DNA of 64,000 bases from Streptomyces sp. NBC_00287. Its GTDB lineage: Bacteria; Actinomycetota; Actinomycetes; Streptomycetales; Streptomycetaceae. Positions 18,655-26,701 of the stretch are shown here, in pieces. Both the position numbers and the translations under genes were made by a program. The notes below the pieces were generated by a model. It searched no databases. It was not told where the DNA came from and was given only the letters and a program-made list of their open reading frames with translations. How positions within the stretch are numbered: position 1 is the stretch's first letter; every line of letters starts with the position of its first letter. The stretch lies in assembly GCF_036173105.1 (NCBI RefSeq), contig NZ_CP108053.1, positions 434,001-498,000 of the forward strand. The letters run 5' to 3'.

Positions 18655-19062
18655 ATCGGCTCCATGAGCAGGTACAACAGGCCGACGAGCGATGCGCCGC
18701 TCACGACCTCCCGGCGGTCGATCATGCCCCGGCTCATGGACGGCGCGACCTACACCGGACCGCCCACGGAAAGAACGAGTCCGACCGCATCGAGTGGAGT
18801 CCGTGATGCCGTTGTCCGGCTCGGCGTAGACCAGGGGCTTGATGAGGCCAGGACGCCAGCCCGTCTCCTCCAGGACTTCGCGGGCGCCAGCCTCTTCGGG
18901 GGTCTCCAGTTCCTCGACCAGGCCCATGGGCAACTCCCAGGCCCACGAGTCAGCAATGAAGCGGTGCCGCCACATCATCAGGACCTCTTGGCGGTCATTG
19001 ACCACGGCGGCCACGGCCAGGTGCCGGAGGCGAACGACGTGGTACTCCCACCTGCGCCCGTC
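18655..19062 (-). pseudogene. Nudix hydrolase pseudogene with an internally inverted segment
   Basis: The minus strand from 19062 to about 18797 encodes a Nudix hydrolase core (DGRRWEYHVVRLRHLAVAAV), including a full Nudix box (GLVEELETPEEAGAREVLEE followed by TGW), as far as NGITDS. The expected continuation is not on that strand. It lies on the plus strand at 18739-18803, as DGATYTGPPTE and, after a one-base shift, KNESDRIEW. The minus strand resumes at about 18737 with RGMIDRREVVSGASLVGLLY. So a segment of about 65 bp has been inverted, with short losses at both junctions. The N-terminus upstream of DGRRWEYH is also missing. It cannot be translated as one protein. Confidence 0.8.
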
Positions 19063-19181
19063 AATTCGGCCCTTTTCCCGTCCCCTTGACGAGATGCCCG
19101 CCTGTGTCTCGGACTCGCCCTGGACGTACTCGCCACGCCGGCATCCACGACCGACCCGGATGCCGCCGGCACCGTGCTGCC

Positions 19182-19380
19182 GACGGCGGTTACACCGGCC
19201 ACTCGCCGGCTCGCCCGCCCAATCCCTCGGTCTCATCCTCGACTTCGTCCAGGGCAGCGACGACGCCAGCGGCTTTCAAGTCCTGCCCCGCCGCCGGGTA
19301 TTCAAGAGAGCCTTCGCCTGGCTGCTGCCCAATCCGGCGCCTGGCCGTGGTTGCAGACGACGCATGGCCCGTGAGTGGGA
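19182..19380 (+). pseudogene. Decayed IS5-like transposase C-terminal remnant
   Basis: The plus strand encodes ADGGYTGH at about 19179. In another frame it then encodes LGLILDFVQGSDDASGFQVL and PRRRVFKRAFAWLLPNP. These match the C-terminal pattern of IS5-family DDE transposases (DGGYxG, then GFxVLPRRWVVERTFxWL). At least one frameshift separates the blocks, and the RRLARDYE end is degraded. No intact element ends were found. It lies next to the rearranged Nudix pseudogene. Confidence 0.7.
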
Positions 19381-19413
19381 CGTAGCCGCCGGCGAACTGG
19401 CCAGGGCCGGGTG

Positions 19414-21453
19414 TCATCCCGTTCCGGCACGTTCCTTCGCCGCTGCTTGCCGGGGCGTCGGGCGGTCCAGATGGACTACTACGGTCGTGTAGAAGCGGTG
19501 CACAGCGTCGTCGACGCTACGGATGAAGCCGGATTCGGCGTTACCTCGGCTGCTCCCCATGCCTTTGAGCAGGGACAGGCGGAAGCCCGTGATCTGGGTG
19601 TCGTTGTTCTTCGGGAGCATGTCCGCAGGCTCCGGGCGGAGCCGCTCAAGTGTGCCGCGTGGCCCGCCCGCCACTCCTTCGATCAGGGTTTCGATGTGAA
19701 GGTCTGCCGGTGCCTCGGCCAAGCGTCGGATGAGGCGTTTGGCCCAGGTCAACGGGTAACCCTGCTCGGGTGCGGGGATCTCGATGGAGGTGCGGAGCTT
19801 GGCAGTGCGCAGGTCGGCGCTGATCGCCAGAATTCCGGGTGCGCCCTCGATCCGGAGCTCTGCTTGAAGTCTGCCGTCGAGGCAGAGTTGATCGGCCAGG
19901 CGGCTGCGCCGGGCTGTCGGATCGGCTCCACGCTTGGCGCGCTGGACGGGCAGTACCTTCTGTCCGAGTTCGCCGCCGAGGCTGAGGCAGATCTGGCGAA
20001 TGAGCCGTTCCCAGCTCTCGACCACGTCCAGGGCGCGCCGGTCGCCCTGGCACAGGGTTTCGTCGTCGATACCGTTGCGTACGGGGACCCAGGCCGATCC
20101 CATGTTCTGGAAACCGTGGCAGCCGGAGTTTTCATGCCTCAGGTAGTGCAGCAGTTCCTGGAGCAGCCAGGCGTGCGCCTTGTCTCCGACACCCTCATGT
20201 CGGATCAACATCTGTGCCTGGTAGGCGACTTCGGCCCAGGACAGGTGCCGGAGAGCCACCTTGTGTTTGCGCCGACCGTCGATCTTGACGTCGACGAGTG
20301 GGCTGCCTTCCAGAGCAACATCGTTCGAAAGCGTGATCACGGCCTCGTAGCCACGGCGTGCGGCGATGTCTACGTATGCCTGCACCTGATCGGGCTTGAG
20401 GTCGTTGCCGTTGGTCTTACTCTCCACCAGCGCGGTCCACAGTTTGCCGGCCCGCTCGACGCGGATCACCCCGTCCGGGCGTCGCGGCGTATCGCCGTGC
20501 GGCAGGGAGACCTCGGTGAAGGTCTCCATGCGGCCCGCCGGTGCTCCGAACGCCGCCGTGAGTCTCCGGCCGAACTCCGGCACCTGCGCCATGACCGACA
20601 GCAGTACAGAGGTGGCGCGCATTTCCCGGTCCCGGTCGCTCTTGAGCGCCGAAACTGGAAAGAGTCTGGCCTCCTTCCAGGACTCATTGTCCGCCAGAGA
20701 CTTCCTGGCCACCTTGGGCACAGTGACCTTCTTCTTCGCGGTGCGAGGTCGTGCCGCCTTCTTCGGCCCAGCCTCGTCGACAGGCGGGCGTGGAGTTGGA
20801 ACAAGGCCTGGCATCACTTGCGGTTGCGGCTCAGCGGGAGGAGCCGGGACCGCCGTATCAGCGTGCTCGCCGTTGCCTGTGCCATCCGATGCTTCCTCTG
20901 TTCCCGCGTCGTCCTCGATGTCCACGCCGAAGTCAGTCGCCAGGCCGGCCAGACCAGTGTCGTATCCCTGTCCGACGGCACGGAACTTCCACTCTTCCCC
21001 GCGCCGGTACAACTCGCCGAAGATGATCGCGCTCACCGTGCCGGCGTCATCGATGGCGAACCTGAGCAGGCTCTCCCCACCGCCGTCGGCCAGTGTCACC
21101 CTCAGGTCTTCCAGTTCCCCGAATCCGGCTCCTTCGTAGCGGCTTGCCGCCACGACGATCTGGTCGATGCCGGACGGGACCGCGGTCAGGTCGAAGCTGA
21201 TCCGGTCCTCGTCGCCGCTCTCCGTTGGCGTCTTACCCAGCAGTTGCACGCTCCCGTCAGCGGCAACCGGGTTGTTGTAGAAGCAGAAGTCGCCGTCACT
21301 GCGCACTTTGCCGTTCGCATCCAGCAGCAGGACGGACACGTCCGCGTCGCCTTCACCGGTCGGGCTGACCCAGCTCAAACTGACGATTACCGAGCCGGCG
21401 TTCTCGCTCAGGTCCGCCAGCGCCACGTTCGAGCCCTTGACCATCTCACGCAT
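19414..21453 (-). CDS. TerD-domain protein fused to a PD-(D/E)XK nuclease-like region
   Basis: The product has 679 residues. Residues 1 to about 180 are a TerD stress-protein domain (MVKGSNVALADL, with acidic Ca-binding-type loops such as LLLDANGKVRSDGDFCFYNN and TESGDEDR). A low-complexity linker follows, including the basic AT-hook-like stretch PKKAARPRTAKKK. The next domain, from SWKEARLFPVSAL, contains RPDGVIRV, LVESKTNGNDL and DQVQAYVDIAARRGYEAVIT, a D...ExK pattern of restriction-like nucleases. The C-terminal 250 residues have no family I can name. TerD proteins linked to DNA-processing domains are known from comparative studies of Ter systems. The ATG at 21453 has GGGGGG four bases upstream. 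No other ter gene is nearby. Confidence 0.82.
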   Translation of the reverse strand: MREMVKGSNVALADLSENAGSVIVSLSWVSPTGEGDADVSVLLLDANGKVRSDGDFCFYNNPVAADGSVQLLGKTPTESGDEDRISFDLTAVPSGIDQIVVAASRYEGAGFGELEDLRVTLADGGGESLLRFAIDDAGTVSAIIFGELYRRGEEWKFRAVGQGYDTGLAGLATDFGVDIEDDAGTEEASDGTGNGEHADTAVPAPPAEPQPQVMPGLVPTPRPPVDEAGPKKAARPRTAKKKVTVPKVARKSLADNESWKEARLFPVSALKSDRDREMRATSVLLSVMAQVPEFGRRLTAAFGAPAGRMETFTEVSLPHGDTPRRPDGVIRVERAGKLWTALVESKTNGNDLKPDQVQAYVDIAARRGYEAVITLSNDVALEGSPLVDVKIDGRRKHKVALRHLSWAEVAYQAQMLIRHEGVGDKAHAWLLQELLHYLRHENSGCHGFQNMGSAWVPVRNGIDDETLCQGDRRALDVVESWERLIRQICLSLGGELGQKVLPVQRAKRGADPTARRSRLADQLCLDGRLQAELRIEGAPGILAISADLRTAKLRTSIEIPAPEQGYPLTWAKRLIRRLAEAPADLHIETLIEGVAGGPRGTLERLRPEPADMLPKNNDTQITGFRLSLLKGMGSSRGNAESGFIRSVDDAVHRFYTTVVVHLDRPTPRQAAAKERAGTG

Positions 21454-21877
21454 GAAGCCCCCCAAATCTCGCAACTCGGCCCTTGACTACCCCACCCAGG
21501 CCGCCCACCCTGCACCGCCATGTGACGTACGGCACAACGAAAGACTGTAGTGCCCCACAACAAGACGGTGGGGCTGTCCGGTAACAACAAGGCGGGAGAG
21601 CGAGGGCCGACAGAGCCTCTCCACCAGTCCCATCAGCCTCGACCGAGGGACCACACACCGGACTGGAATGAAGGGGCGTTGCTCACGAGCTCGCCGACGC
21701 AGTCCTGCCGTCTCACGTTCCGTCTCAGTCAGCCCCGTTCACCGCGATTGCACCCAATGGGCCATGCGCAGCAAAGTAACCACTGGAGGTGGCGGCGGAG
21801 CTCCGGGAGCAGGAAGCACAGTCGCTGAGCCAGCACACGGAGCCACGGCAAGCCAGCAGGACATGGCAGCCGGTGCC
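21454..21877. other. Intergenic stretch without a supported gene
   Basis: These 424 bp lie between the methyltransferase stop and the TerD-fusion start, both on the minus strand. A stem of GCCCCAC (21552-21558) with GTGGGGC (21568-21574) could be a weak terminator. The promoter of the TerD fusion must lie here; I see no clear consensus boxes. Several short frames exist, but none has a ribosome site and family similarity. Confidence 0.5.
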
Positions 21878-22627
21878 TCACTGGTGGTAGTGGGCCACGG
21901 TATAGGCACCTGGGCCCGAGACGGGCAGCGCGCCTGCTTCGTTGACGATCTCCAGTACTTCGAAGCCGGCGAAGCGCGCGTACAGCTCCAGTTCACGCGG
22001 GCCGAGAACACGCCGCCGGATCGTGTCTCGGCACTCCTCGCCCGAGTCGAACGCCCAGTGCCGACGCATGGTGTTGACCTGCGTCCGTAGATCCCACTCG
22101 TAGGTGATCGTCACGGTGGCAGCCCCGAGGCGGGTCTCGACGTGGGCCTGTTGAGGGCTCAGGGACTCAATCGGGGCGACGGGAGAGCACAGGACGAGCA
22201 GGGTGCCTGGGCGCGCGTGCGCGGCGAAGGTCTGGAACGTTGCCTGGACGTCAGTGTTGTCATACACGTAGGCAAGCGAGTTGCCCAGGCACACGAGGAC
22301 GTCCGCGGTGCAGCCGAGCCGGACGGTGCGCATGTCCCCTACCCGGACATCGAGTTCGGAACGGGTTCGGCGCGCGTAGTCGACCAGGCCCGGTTGCAGA
22401 TCAACGCCGGTGCAGTCGAAGTGCTGTGCCAGCTGCTCCAGGTCCCGGCCGGTGCCGCAGCCGAAGTCCAGGAGGGTACGAGCGTCCGGACGGTGCCGGT
22501 CGATGAGCACCCGGCAGATGCGCGCGCTGTCGCTGTCGGCCTGCACGCTGTCGTACAGCCCGGGGTCCCGGTAGAAGAGGTTGGACGCTTCGAGGTGTGC
22601 TGCTTCTACGATGTCCAGGCTGCTCAT
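21878..22627 (-). CDS. Class I SAM-dependent methyltransferase of the putative RiPP operon
   Basis: The product has 249 residues and a Rossmann methyltransferase fold. Motif I is LLDFGCGTGRD near residue 55, the acidic loop is DCTGVDLQPGLVDYAR, and the later motif ADVLVCLGNSLAYV follows. The C-terminal half (ATVTITYEWDLRTQVNTMRR) resembles small-molecule or peptide methyltransferases, not rRNA or protein-isoaspartate enzymes. Its ATG overlaps the upstream asparagine-synthetase-like stop (ATGA), so the two are translationally coupled. It probably O- or N-methylates the product made by its neighbour; the substrate is inferred from context only. Confidence 0.85.
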   Translation of the reverse strand: MSSLDIVEAAHLEASNLFYRDPGLYDSVQADSDSARICRVLIDRHRPDARTLLDFGCGTGRDLEQLAQHFDCTGVDLQPGLVDYARRTRSELDVRVGDMRTVRLGCTADVLVCLGNSLAYVYDNTDVQATFQTFAAHARPGTLLVLCSPVAPIESLSPQQAHVETRLGAATVTITYEWDLRTQVNTMRRHWAFDSGEECRDTIRRRVLGPRELELYARFAGFEVLEIVNEAGALPVSGPGAYTVAHYHQ

Positions 22628-24096
22628 ACAAGGCTCCGGAGTCCGGCTTCCAGGGCGAGTGTGTCGCACAGCAGGTCGGGCACCACGGCGGCATGCTCAG
22701 CTTGGTCGCGGGCCCGGGCCAGGGCGTCGGGGTCAACGTAGCCGAGATCGACCAGGAGGGATTCGCGGAGCATGTCGTCGAGGAGCGGGAGTCCGTAAGT
22801 GCGCAGGCCCTCCTCCATGACCGCGAGGAAGTTCTCGGGTTCGGTCGGGGCCGCGACGGATTCCGGCAGGCCCGCCTGCCGTAGGCGGTCGCGGAACATC
22901 GCCTTGCCGCGCTTGTGCTCGTGCGGCAGCTGTTCCATGAAGCGGACCATCCGGGGGTGGACGAGGGGAGCGACCGGCCAGATACCGAGTTTCAGGTAGG
23001 CCGGGTTGTGCAGGCCGAAGGCCATGAGCGTGGGCACCGGGAGCACGGGGATGGGCGCGAGGTTCTCGTCCACCTGCTCCAGCGCCTCCGTGGCCTTCTC
23101 ACCCAGCCACGGCACCGGGGCAGCCGCGGGGAACACGGCGTTCGTACGGGAGTGGTGGGCGTTGACCTCGTCCCCACCGCCGCCCGTAAAGATCACTTCG
23201 CAGCCGCGGGCGGCCACTTCCTGTCGTACGACGTCGAATGCCTCCTGGTAGAAGGCGCCAGCCGGATCGTGCGGCACCCTGCGCTCCCGCACTCCGCCCA
23301 GCACGAACGGTGGGTGCTGCATGGCAGGCACAGCAGTGTCCCGCAGGCCCAAGCGATCCACCAACGCGCGGCGCCGCGCCTGCTGAAGTCGGCCGATCCG
23401 CCCTCCCATGAGCAACCCGAAGGTGTGGACGGAGCCGAAGCCGACCGCAGTTGTGGAGAGCGCTACGTTGCCTGAGTCCGCCCCACCGGACACTTCGACC
23501 CCGACACAGCTCGCCGCAGAGCGCCACTCGGCCACGACCTCGGTCAGCAGCGCATCGAACATGCCCACGGGGTCGGCGCCGGCGCGCAGGGTCCGGGGTT
23601 CCAGCACGTGCTGGGCGGGCTCGGGGTAGAGGATCGTGAGGTCGGCGGTCGTGAAGGCGGCCGTCGCCCGTTCCGTGAGCCGGTACACCCCGTCGAAGAG
23701 AGTGTCAGCGCTGTAGCGGTGCTGTCTGCCCAGGGTGCGTGCCACGGCCCGTGGAGTTAGCTGGTGAGGTCGCAGGTGCGGCCGGAGGTCGGTCAAGTCC
23801 CAGGAGCCGTAGAGGTCCTCTGCGACCGATATGAGATACAGCGGCGCGGTCCCGAACACGCCGGCCGAGACCTGGATCTCTCCCGGGCGTACGAGCAGCG
23901 ACGTGTAGTCCGCTTCCCCGTCCTTGTCCTCCCGCACGAGCACGCATGCGCTGGGTCCCTGCCCCGGCTCAAGTTCTGCGTTCAGTACGGCCGCGTGTGC
24001 GGGCCTGATCCAGCTCTCGCCCAGCATCCAACGATCCGTGTCCCACCGCCAACCAGAGCTGTGGGTGTCCGACAGCCGCAGGCGAAACGAGAGCAC
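22624..24096 (-). CDS. Asparagine-synthetase-like ATP-dependent ligase (macrolactam or beta-lactam synthetase type)
   Basis: The product has 490 residues. The C-terminal synthetase domain has the ATP pyrophosphatase loop EVSGGADSGN (203-208 SGGADS) and IFTGGGGDEVNAH. The N-terminal 180 residues retain the Ntn-like scaffold (VSAGVFGTAPLYLIS) but lack the N-terminal Cys nucleophile needed for glutaminase activity. This pattern is seen in lasso-peptide cyclases and beta-lactam synthetases, which adenylate a carboxylate and form an amide within the same molecule. The GTG at 24096 is preferred, with GGGAGG just upstream; the ATG at 24117 is an alternative. It sits between a 38-residue peptide gene and a methyltransferase gene. 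Confidence 0.85.
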   Translation of the reverse strand: MLSFRLRLSDTHSSGWRWDTDRWMLGESWIRPAHAAVLNAELEPGQGPSACVLVREDKDGEADYTSLLVRPGEIQVSAGVFGTAPLYLISVAEDLYGSWDLTDLRPHLRPHQLTPRAVARTLGRQHRYSADTLFDGVYRLTERATAAFTTADLTILYPEPAQHVLEPRTLRAGADPVGMFDALLTEVVAEWRSAASCVGVEVSGGADSGNVALSTTAVGFGSVHTFGLLMGGRIGRLQQARRRALVDRLGLRDTAVPAMQHPPFVLGGVRERRVPHDPAGAFYQEAFDVVRQEVAARGCEVIFTGGGGDEVNAHHSRTNAVFPAAAPVPWLGEKATEALEQVDENLAPIPVLPVPTLMAFGLHNPAYLKLGIWPVAPLVHPRMVRFMEQLPHEHKRGKAMFRDRLRQAGLPESVAAPTEPENFLAVMEEGLRTYGLPLLDDMLRESLLVDLGYVDPDALARARDQAEHAAVVPDLLCDTLALEAGLRSLV

Positions 24097-24168
24097 ACCG
24101 CACCTCCCTTCCTTCATGGGGCGGCGGAGCCGGGCACTTGACCCTGCTCCCCCGCGCTCACGGGTAGA

Positions 24169-24285
24169 TCAGCTGCAGTGGTCGCCGTTGTTGTCGCCAC
24201 CGCCCGGCATCTTGTCGAGCAGCGCCGCGTCCATGCTGGGGACGCCGGTGACCAGGTCGCCGGTGAACAGTTCGTCGATGTCCAT
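24169..24285 (-). CDS. Putative RiPP precursor peptide (38 aa)
   Basis: A very strong ribosome site (GGAGGAG, six bases upstream) precedes a 38-codon gene. It starts MDIDELFTGDLVTGVPSM and ends KMPGGGDNNGDHCS. The acidic and hydrophobic N-terminal 27 residues look like a leader. The glycine-, Asp- and Asn-rich tail with Cys37 looks like a core. Asp31 and Asp35 are candidate carboxylates for the synthetase encoded 72 bases downstream. There is no Thr at the position before a lasso-type cleavage site, and no leader peptidase or RRE gene is adjacent, so it is not a standard lasso precursor. The function is inferred from size, ribosome site and context. Confidence 0.65.
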   Translation of the reverse strand: MDIDELFTGDLVTGVPSMDAALLDKMPGGGDNNGDHCS

Positions 24286-24341
24286 GGCTTCTCCTCCTAC
24301 GGAGTGGTTGGACGAGCCCCGCGGGGTGCAGGGCCCTTGGA

Positions 24342-24379
24342 CCCGTCCCGGCCGCCGACAACCAGGCGACCGGGACGGG
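24342..24379 (-). promoter_or_regulatory. Strong hairpin in the 5' leader of the precursor operon
   Basis: Arms at 24342-24356 and 24365-24379 (15 bp, one mismatch, beginning CCCGTCCCGG) enclose an 8-base loop. The hairpin lies 57 bases upstream of the precursor start codon, on the transcribed leader if the promoter is further upstream. It could act as an attenuator, an mRNA stabiliser, or an upstream terminator. Confidence 0.5.
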
Positions 24380-24460
24380 GGCTCATCGGTGGTACGACTG
24401 CCACGGCACCAGCAGGCCGGCCTCGTGGCGGGGATCCCGCTCCGGCCGAATGGGAGTTTG

Positions 24461-24503
24461 TGAGCCCCGCCCCAGTGCGGCACTGGGTCTTCGTCGGGGC
24501 TCA
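24461..24503. terminator. Two-tier stem-loop upstream of the precursor gene
   Basis: The outer arms TGAGCCCCG (24461-24469) and CGGGGCTCA (24495-24503) enclose an inner stem CCCAGTG/CACTGGG (24471-24477 and 24481-24487). The structure is strong enough to be a factor-independent terminator. It would separate transcription of the genes at 24501-25265 from the putative RiPP operon. Confidence 0.55.
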
Positions 24504-24770
24504 CACGGCCAGAGCGGGAGTCAGTAGGTGCCCGTCGAGCGGGCTGGGAGGGGTCAGTCGGGGGCGAAGTACCAGAAGGCCCAGCCGGACCGGCGTCGTG
24601 GAGGCGATGATCAGGGCTGACAGCAGCCACTGCCGCCAGCCGTAGCGCTCACCACGCTTGTTCCGCCAGCGGTTCGCGATCCCCGCGACACCGCCAACCC
24701 GATCGCGCTGCCGACCGCGCGGACCGAGACGACGTACATGACCTGGGCGGTGATCTGGTTCTTCCCTGCT
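24501..24770 (-). pseudogene. Possible frameshifted small membrane protein
   Basis: One minus-strand frame reads QITAQVMYVVSVRAVGSAIG. A second frame, shifted near 24700, continues GGVAGIANRWRNKRGERYGW and then RQWLLSALIIASTTPVRLGL, ending at 24501 just where a strong stem-loop begins. Together they look like a two-helix membrane protein broken by one frameshift, followed by its own terminator. I do not recognise a family. It could equally be chance, or a sequencing error in an intact gene. Confidence 0.3.
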
Positions 24771-24784
24771 CACTCGGCTTCGTC

Positions 24785-24895
24785 TCAGGCTGCCGGACAA
24801 TGGCCGCGAGGCCAGGGGGCGCCGTGCTCGCTTCTGGTCGGGCAGAGTTGCTGCGGGCCGACGCACGGGCAGATCGGTGGGGCTTCGCTAGCCAT
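24785..24895 (-). CDS. Possible Cys-rich 36-residue peptide
   Basis: The ATG at 24895 overlaps the stop of the upstream gene (24888), giving a coupled 36-codon frame. The peptide begins MASEAPPICPCVGPQQLC and contains four cysteines, including a CPC motif. There is no separate ribosome site, so translation would depend on coupling. No family is recognised. It may be a real small protein or a fortuitous frame. Confidence 0.35.
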   Translation of the reverse strand: MASEAPPICPCVGPQQLCPTRSEHGAPWPRGHCPAA

Positions 24896-25265
24896 CGGCC
24901 TCGTCCTCCTTCCCTTGCCTCTCGCGGTAGAGGCCAGCGAAGCGCCTGGTGAGCAGGCCGAGTTCGCGCATGTACTGGTAGGCGCCGCAGTGGGTGGACT
25001 CCGCCGTCGGCCGGCGCATTAGGTGAAGAACGCGGTAGCCCTCCTGGAACAGCGCCTGCACGGCCGGGCCCTCCTTGAAGTCGAGGTCTTCGCCCATCAG
25101 CACCCTCAGGTGACCGATCAGGTCCCGGGTCGTCGCGTCGATCACCGAACGCTCGGGCATCACCAGCCTCACGGCGAGCGCCGTCTCCACGGATTCGTCG
25201 ACCCCGTCCAGGAGGATCGGGAATTGCGCCGAGTCGGACGGTGTCGTGGCGCTCTGTGTGCCCAT
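24888..25265 (-). CDS. Hypothetical protein, loosely DUF6415-like
   Basis: The product has 125 residues, mostly helical and charged (IDATTRDLIGHLRVLMGEDL, later LGLLTRRFAGLYRERQGKED). The pattern of a small acidic helical protein adjacent to an XRE-TPR regulator resembles Streptomyces accessory proteins annotated DUF6415. The match is by general pattern only. The ATG at 25265 has AGAGGTG upstream. It is divergent from the XRE regulator across 165 bp and lies upstream of the putative RiPP operon, from which terminator-like hairpins separate it. Function unknown. Confidence 0.6.
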   Translation of the reverse strand: MGTQSATTPSDSAQFPILLDGVDESVETALAVRLVMPERSVIDATTRDLIGHLRVLMGEDLDFKEGPAVQALFQEGYRVLHLMRRPTAESTHCGAYQYMRELGLLTRRFAGLYRERQGKEDEADG

Positions 25266-25430
25266 GACCGCACCTCTTCTCCAGTGTCACCGTTGTCCCT
25301 TGCTGTCCACGTCCAGAAAACCGGCTCGCGTTGGCGCAGACCACGGCGTCCGCAGGGCACTCCTGGGACACTTCTGAGGCAGACAGGCGCCGCCGGGATG
25401 ACACGGGTCGAAGCGTGGAAAGGGGGCGGT

Positions 25431-26678
25431 ATGGGGTTAGCGGAGCGACGCAGGGCGCAGGGCTACAGTCAGGAGGGGCTTGCGCACGCCCTCGGCGTGG
25501 ATCGACGTACGGTCGGGCGCTGGGACACCGGCAAGACCACGCCGCAGCCGTCACTTCGGCCGCGACTGGCCGAACTGCTGGGCCTCGACCTTGATGAACT
25601 CGACGCCCTGGTGGGACCGCCACAAGCAGCCCTCTCGGAGTCGGCAGGGTTGCCGCCTCGCGACCACCATGGCTCAGGGGACCTCGACGACATGATCCGA
25701 CGCCAGTTTCTGCGTGCTATAGCCGTCACCAGCGCCATGGTGGCGCTGCCCGCCGACGAGAGCGAATCACTCACGGTGGGCACACTTCGCGGGACCGCCG
25801 AAGACTTCCTGCGCATGAACGGCCACCTGTGGCACGTCTACCAACTCGCCCGCGCCAAAAGCTCCGTGTACCCGATCGTCCGCGACCAGCTCACCACGCT
25901 CAACAACACCCTCAGCGGCCAGCAAGAGACGGAGACACGAGCCCTGTGCGGCGCCGCCGGCGACCTCTTCCAGCTCGCCGGCGAGCTGGCCTTCGACGGC
26001 AACCGCTACACCGACGCCGCCGCCTCGTACACCCTCGCCGCCTCGGCCAGCAAGGAAGCCAAGTCGTACGACCTGTGGGCATGCGCTCTGGTCCGTCACG
26101 CCTACCTCGACCTGTACGAGCGCCGCTACGCCGACGCCGCCGGCACCCTCTCAGCCGCTGAGAGGGTGGCCCGGCACGGGGACAGCTCCCTGACGACCCG
26201 CTACTGGGTCGCTTCCGTCCAGGCGGAGGCATATGCCGGTCTCGGGAACCTCTCCGCCTGCGAGCGGGCCCTCGATACGGCGGAGAAGGTGACGGACCTG
26301 AGCGGCCCAGCCCACAACGGCGGCTGGCTGCGCTTCGACGGCTCCCGCCTGGCCGAGGAACGCGGCGCCCGCTACCTCCAGCTCGGGCGCTTGGACCTCG
26401 CCGAGAAGGCCCTCACCGCCGCCCTCGGGCAGGACGTCCTCGCCTCCGGCCAGTCATTCCGGCGCCGCGGCGCCGTCCTGACCGACCTCGCATCCATCGG
26501 CGCCAAGCGCCACGACCCGGACCAAGTCCTCACCTACGGTCGCGAGGCACTGCACCTCGCCCGGAAAACCTCCTCTGGCTATGTCGCCCGTAGACTCCAG
26601 AGGCTGCAGACGGACCTCGGCCCCCTCGCACGCGACGCTCGCATGGTCGAACTGGGCGCCGAGATCGACGCACTGTGA
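25431..26678 (+). CDS. XRE-family regulator with TPR-like C-terminal domain
   Basis: The product has 415 residues. The N-terminal 60 residues form a Cro/C1-type HTH (LAERRRAQGYSQEGLAHALG, then VDRRTVGRWDTGKTTPQP). The rest is helical with TPR-like repeats (YTDAAASYTLAASASKEAKS, YADAAGTLSAAERVA, LDLAEKALTAAL). XRE-TPR proteins in Streptomyces often regulate accessory or secondary-metabolite genes and may sense a peptide, as RRNPP regulators do; the ligand here is unknown. The ATG at 25431 has AAAGGGGG upstream. It ends in a GTGA overlap region with the next small gene. Confidence 0.87.
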   Translation: MGLAERRRAQGYSQEGLAHALGVDRRTVGRWDTGKTTPQPSLRPRLAELLGLDLDELDALVGPPQAALSESAGLPPRDHHGSGDLDDMIRRQFLRAIAVTSAMVALPADESESLTVGTLRGTAEDFLRMNGHLWHVYQLARAKSSVYPIVRDQLTTLNNTLSGQQETETRALCGAAGDLFQLAGELAFDGNRYTDAAASYTLAASASKEAKSYDLWACALVRHAYLDLYERRYADAAGTLSAAERVARHGDSSLTTRYWVASVQAEAYAGLGNLSACERALDTAEKVTDLSGPAHNGGWLRFDGSRLAEERGARYLQLGRLDLAEKALTAALGQDVLASGQSFRRRGAVLTDLASIGAKRHDPDQVLTYGREALHLARKTSSGYVARRLQRLQTDLGPLARDARMVELGAEIDAL

Positions 26679-26701
26679 ACGACGTGACGAGAGGGGAAAG
26701 C

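Noticed and set aside
24169..24285. Classification of the small peptide as an ordinary lasso precursor.
   Set aside because: There is no Thr at the penultimate leader position, the tail after a possible Gly1-Asp8 ring would be only three residues, and no RRE or leader-peptidase gene is adjacent.
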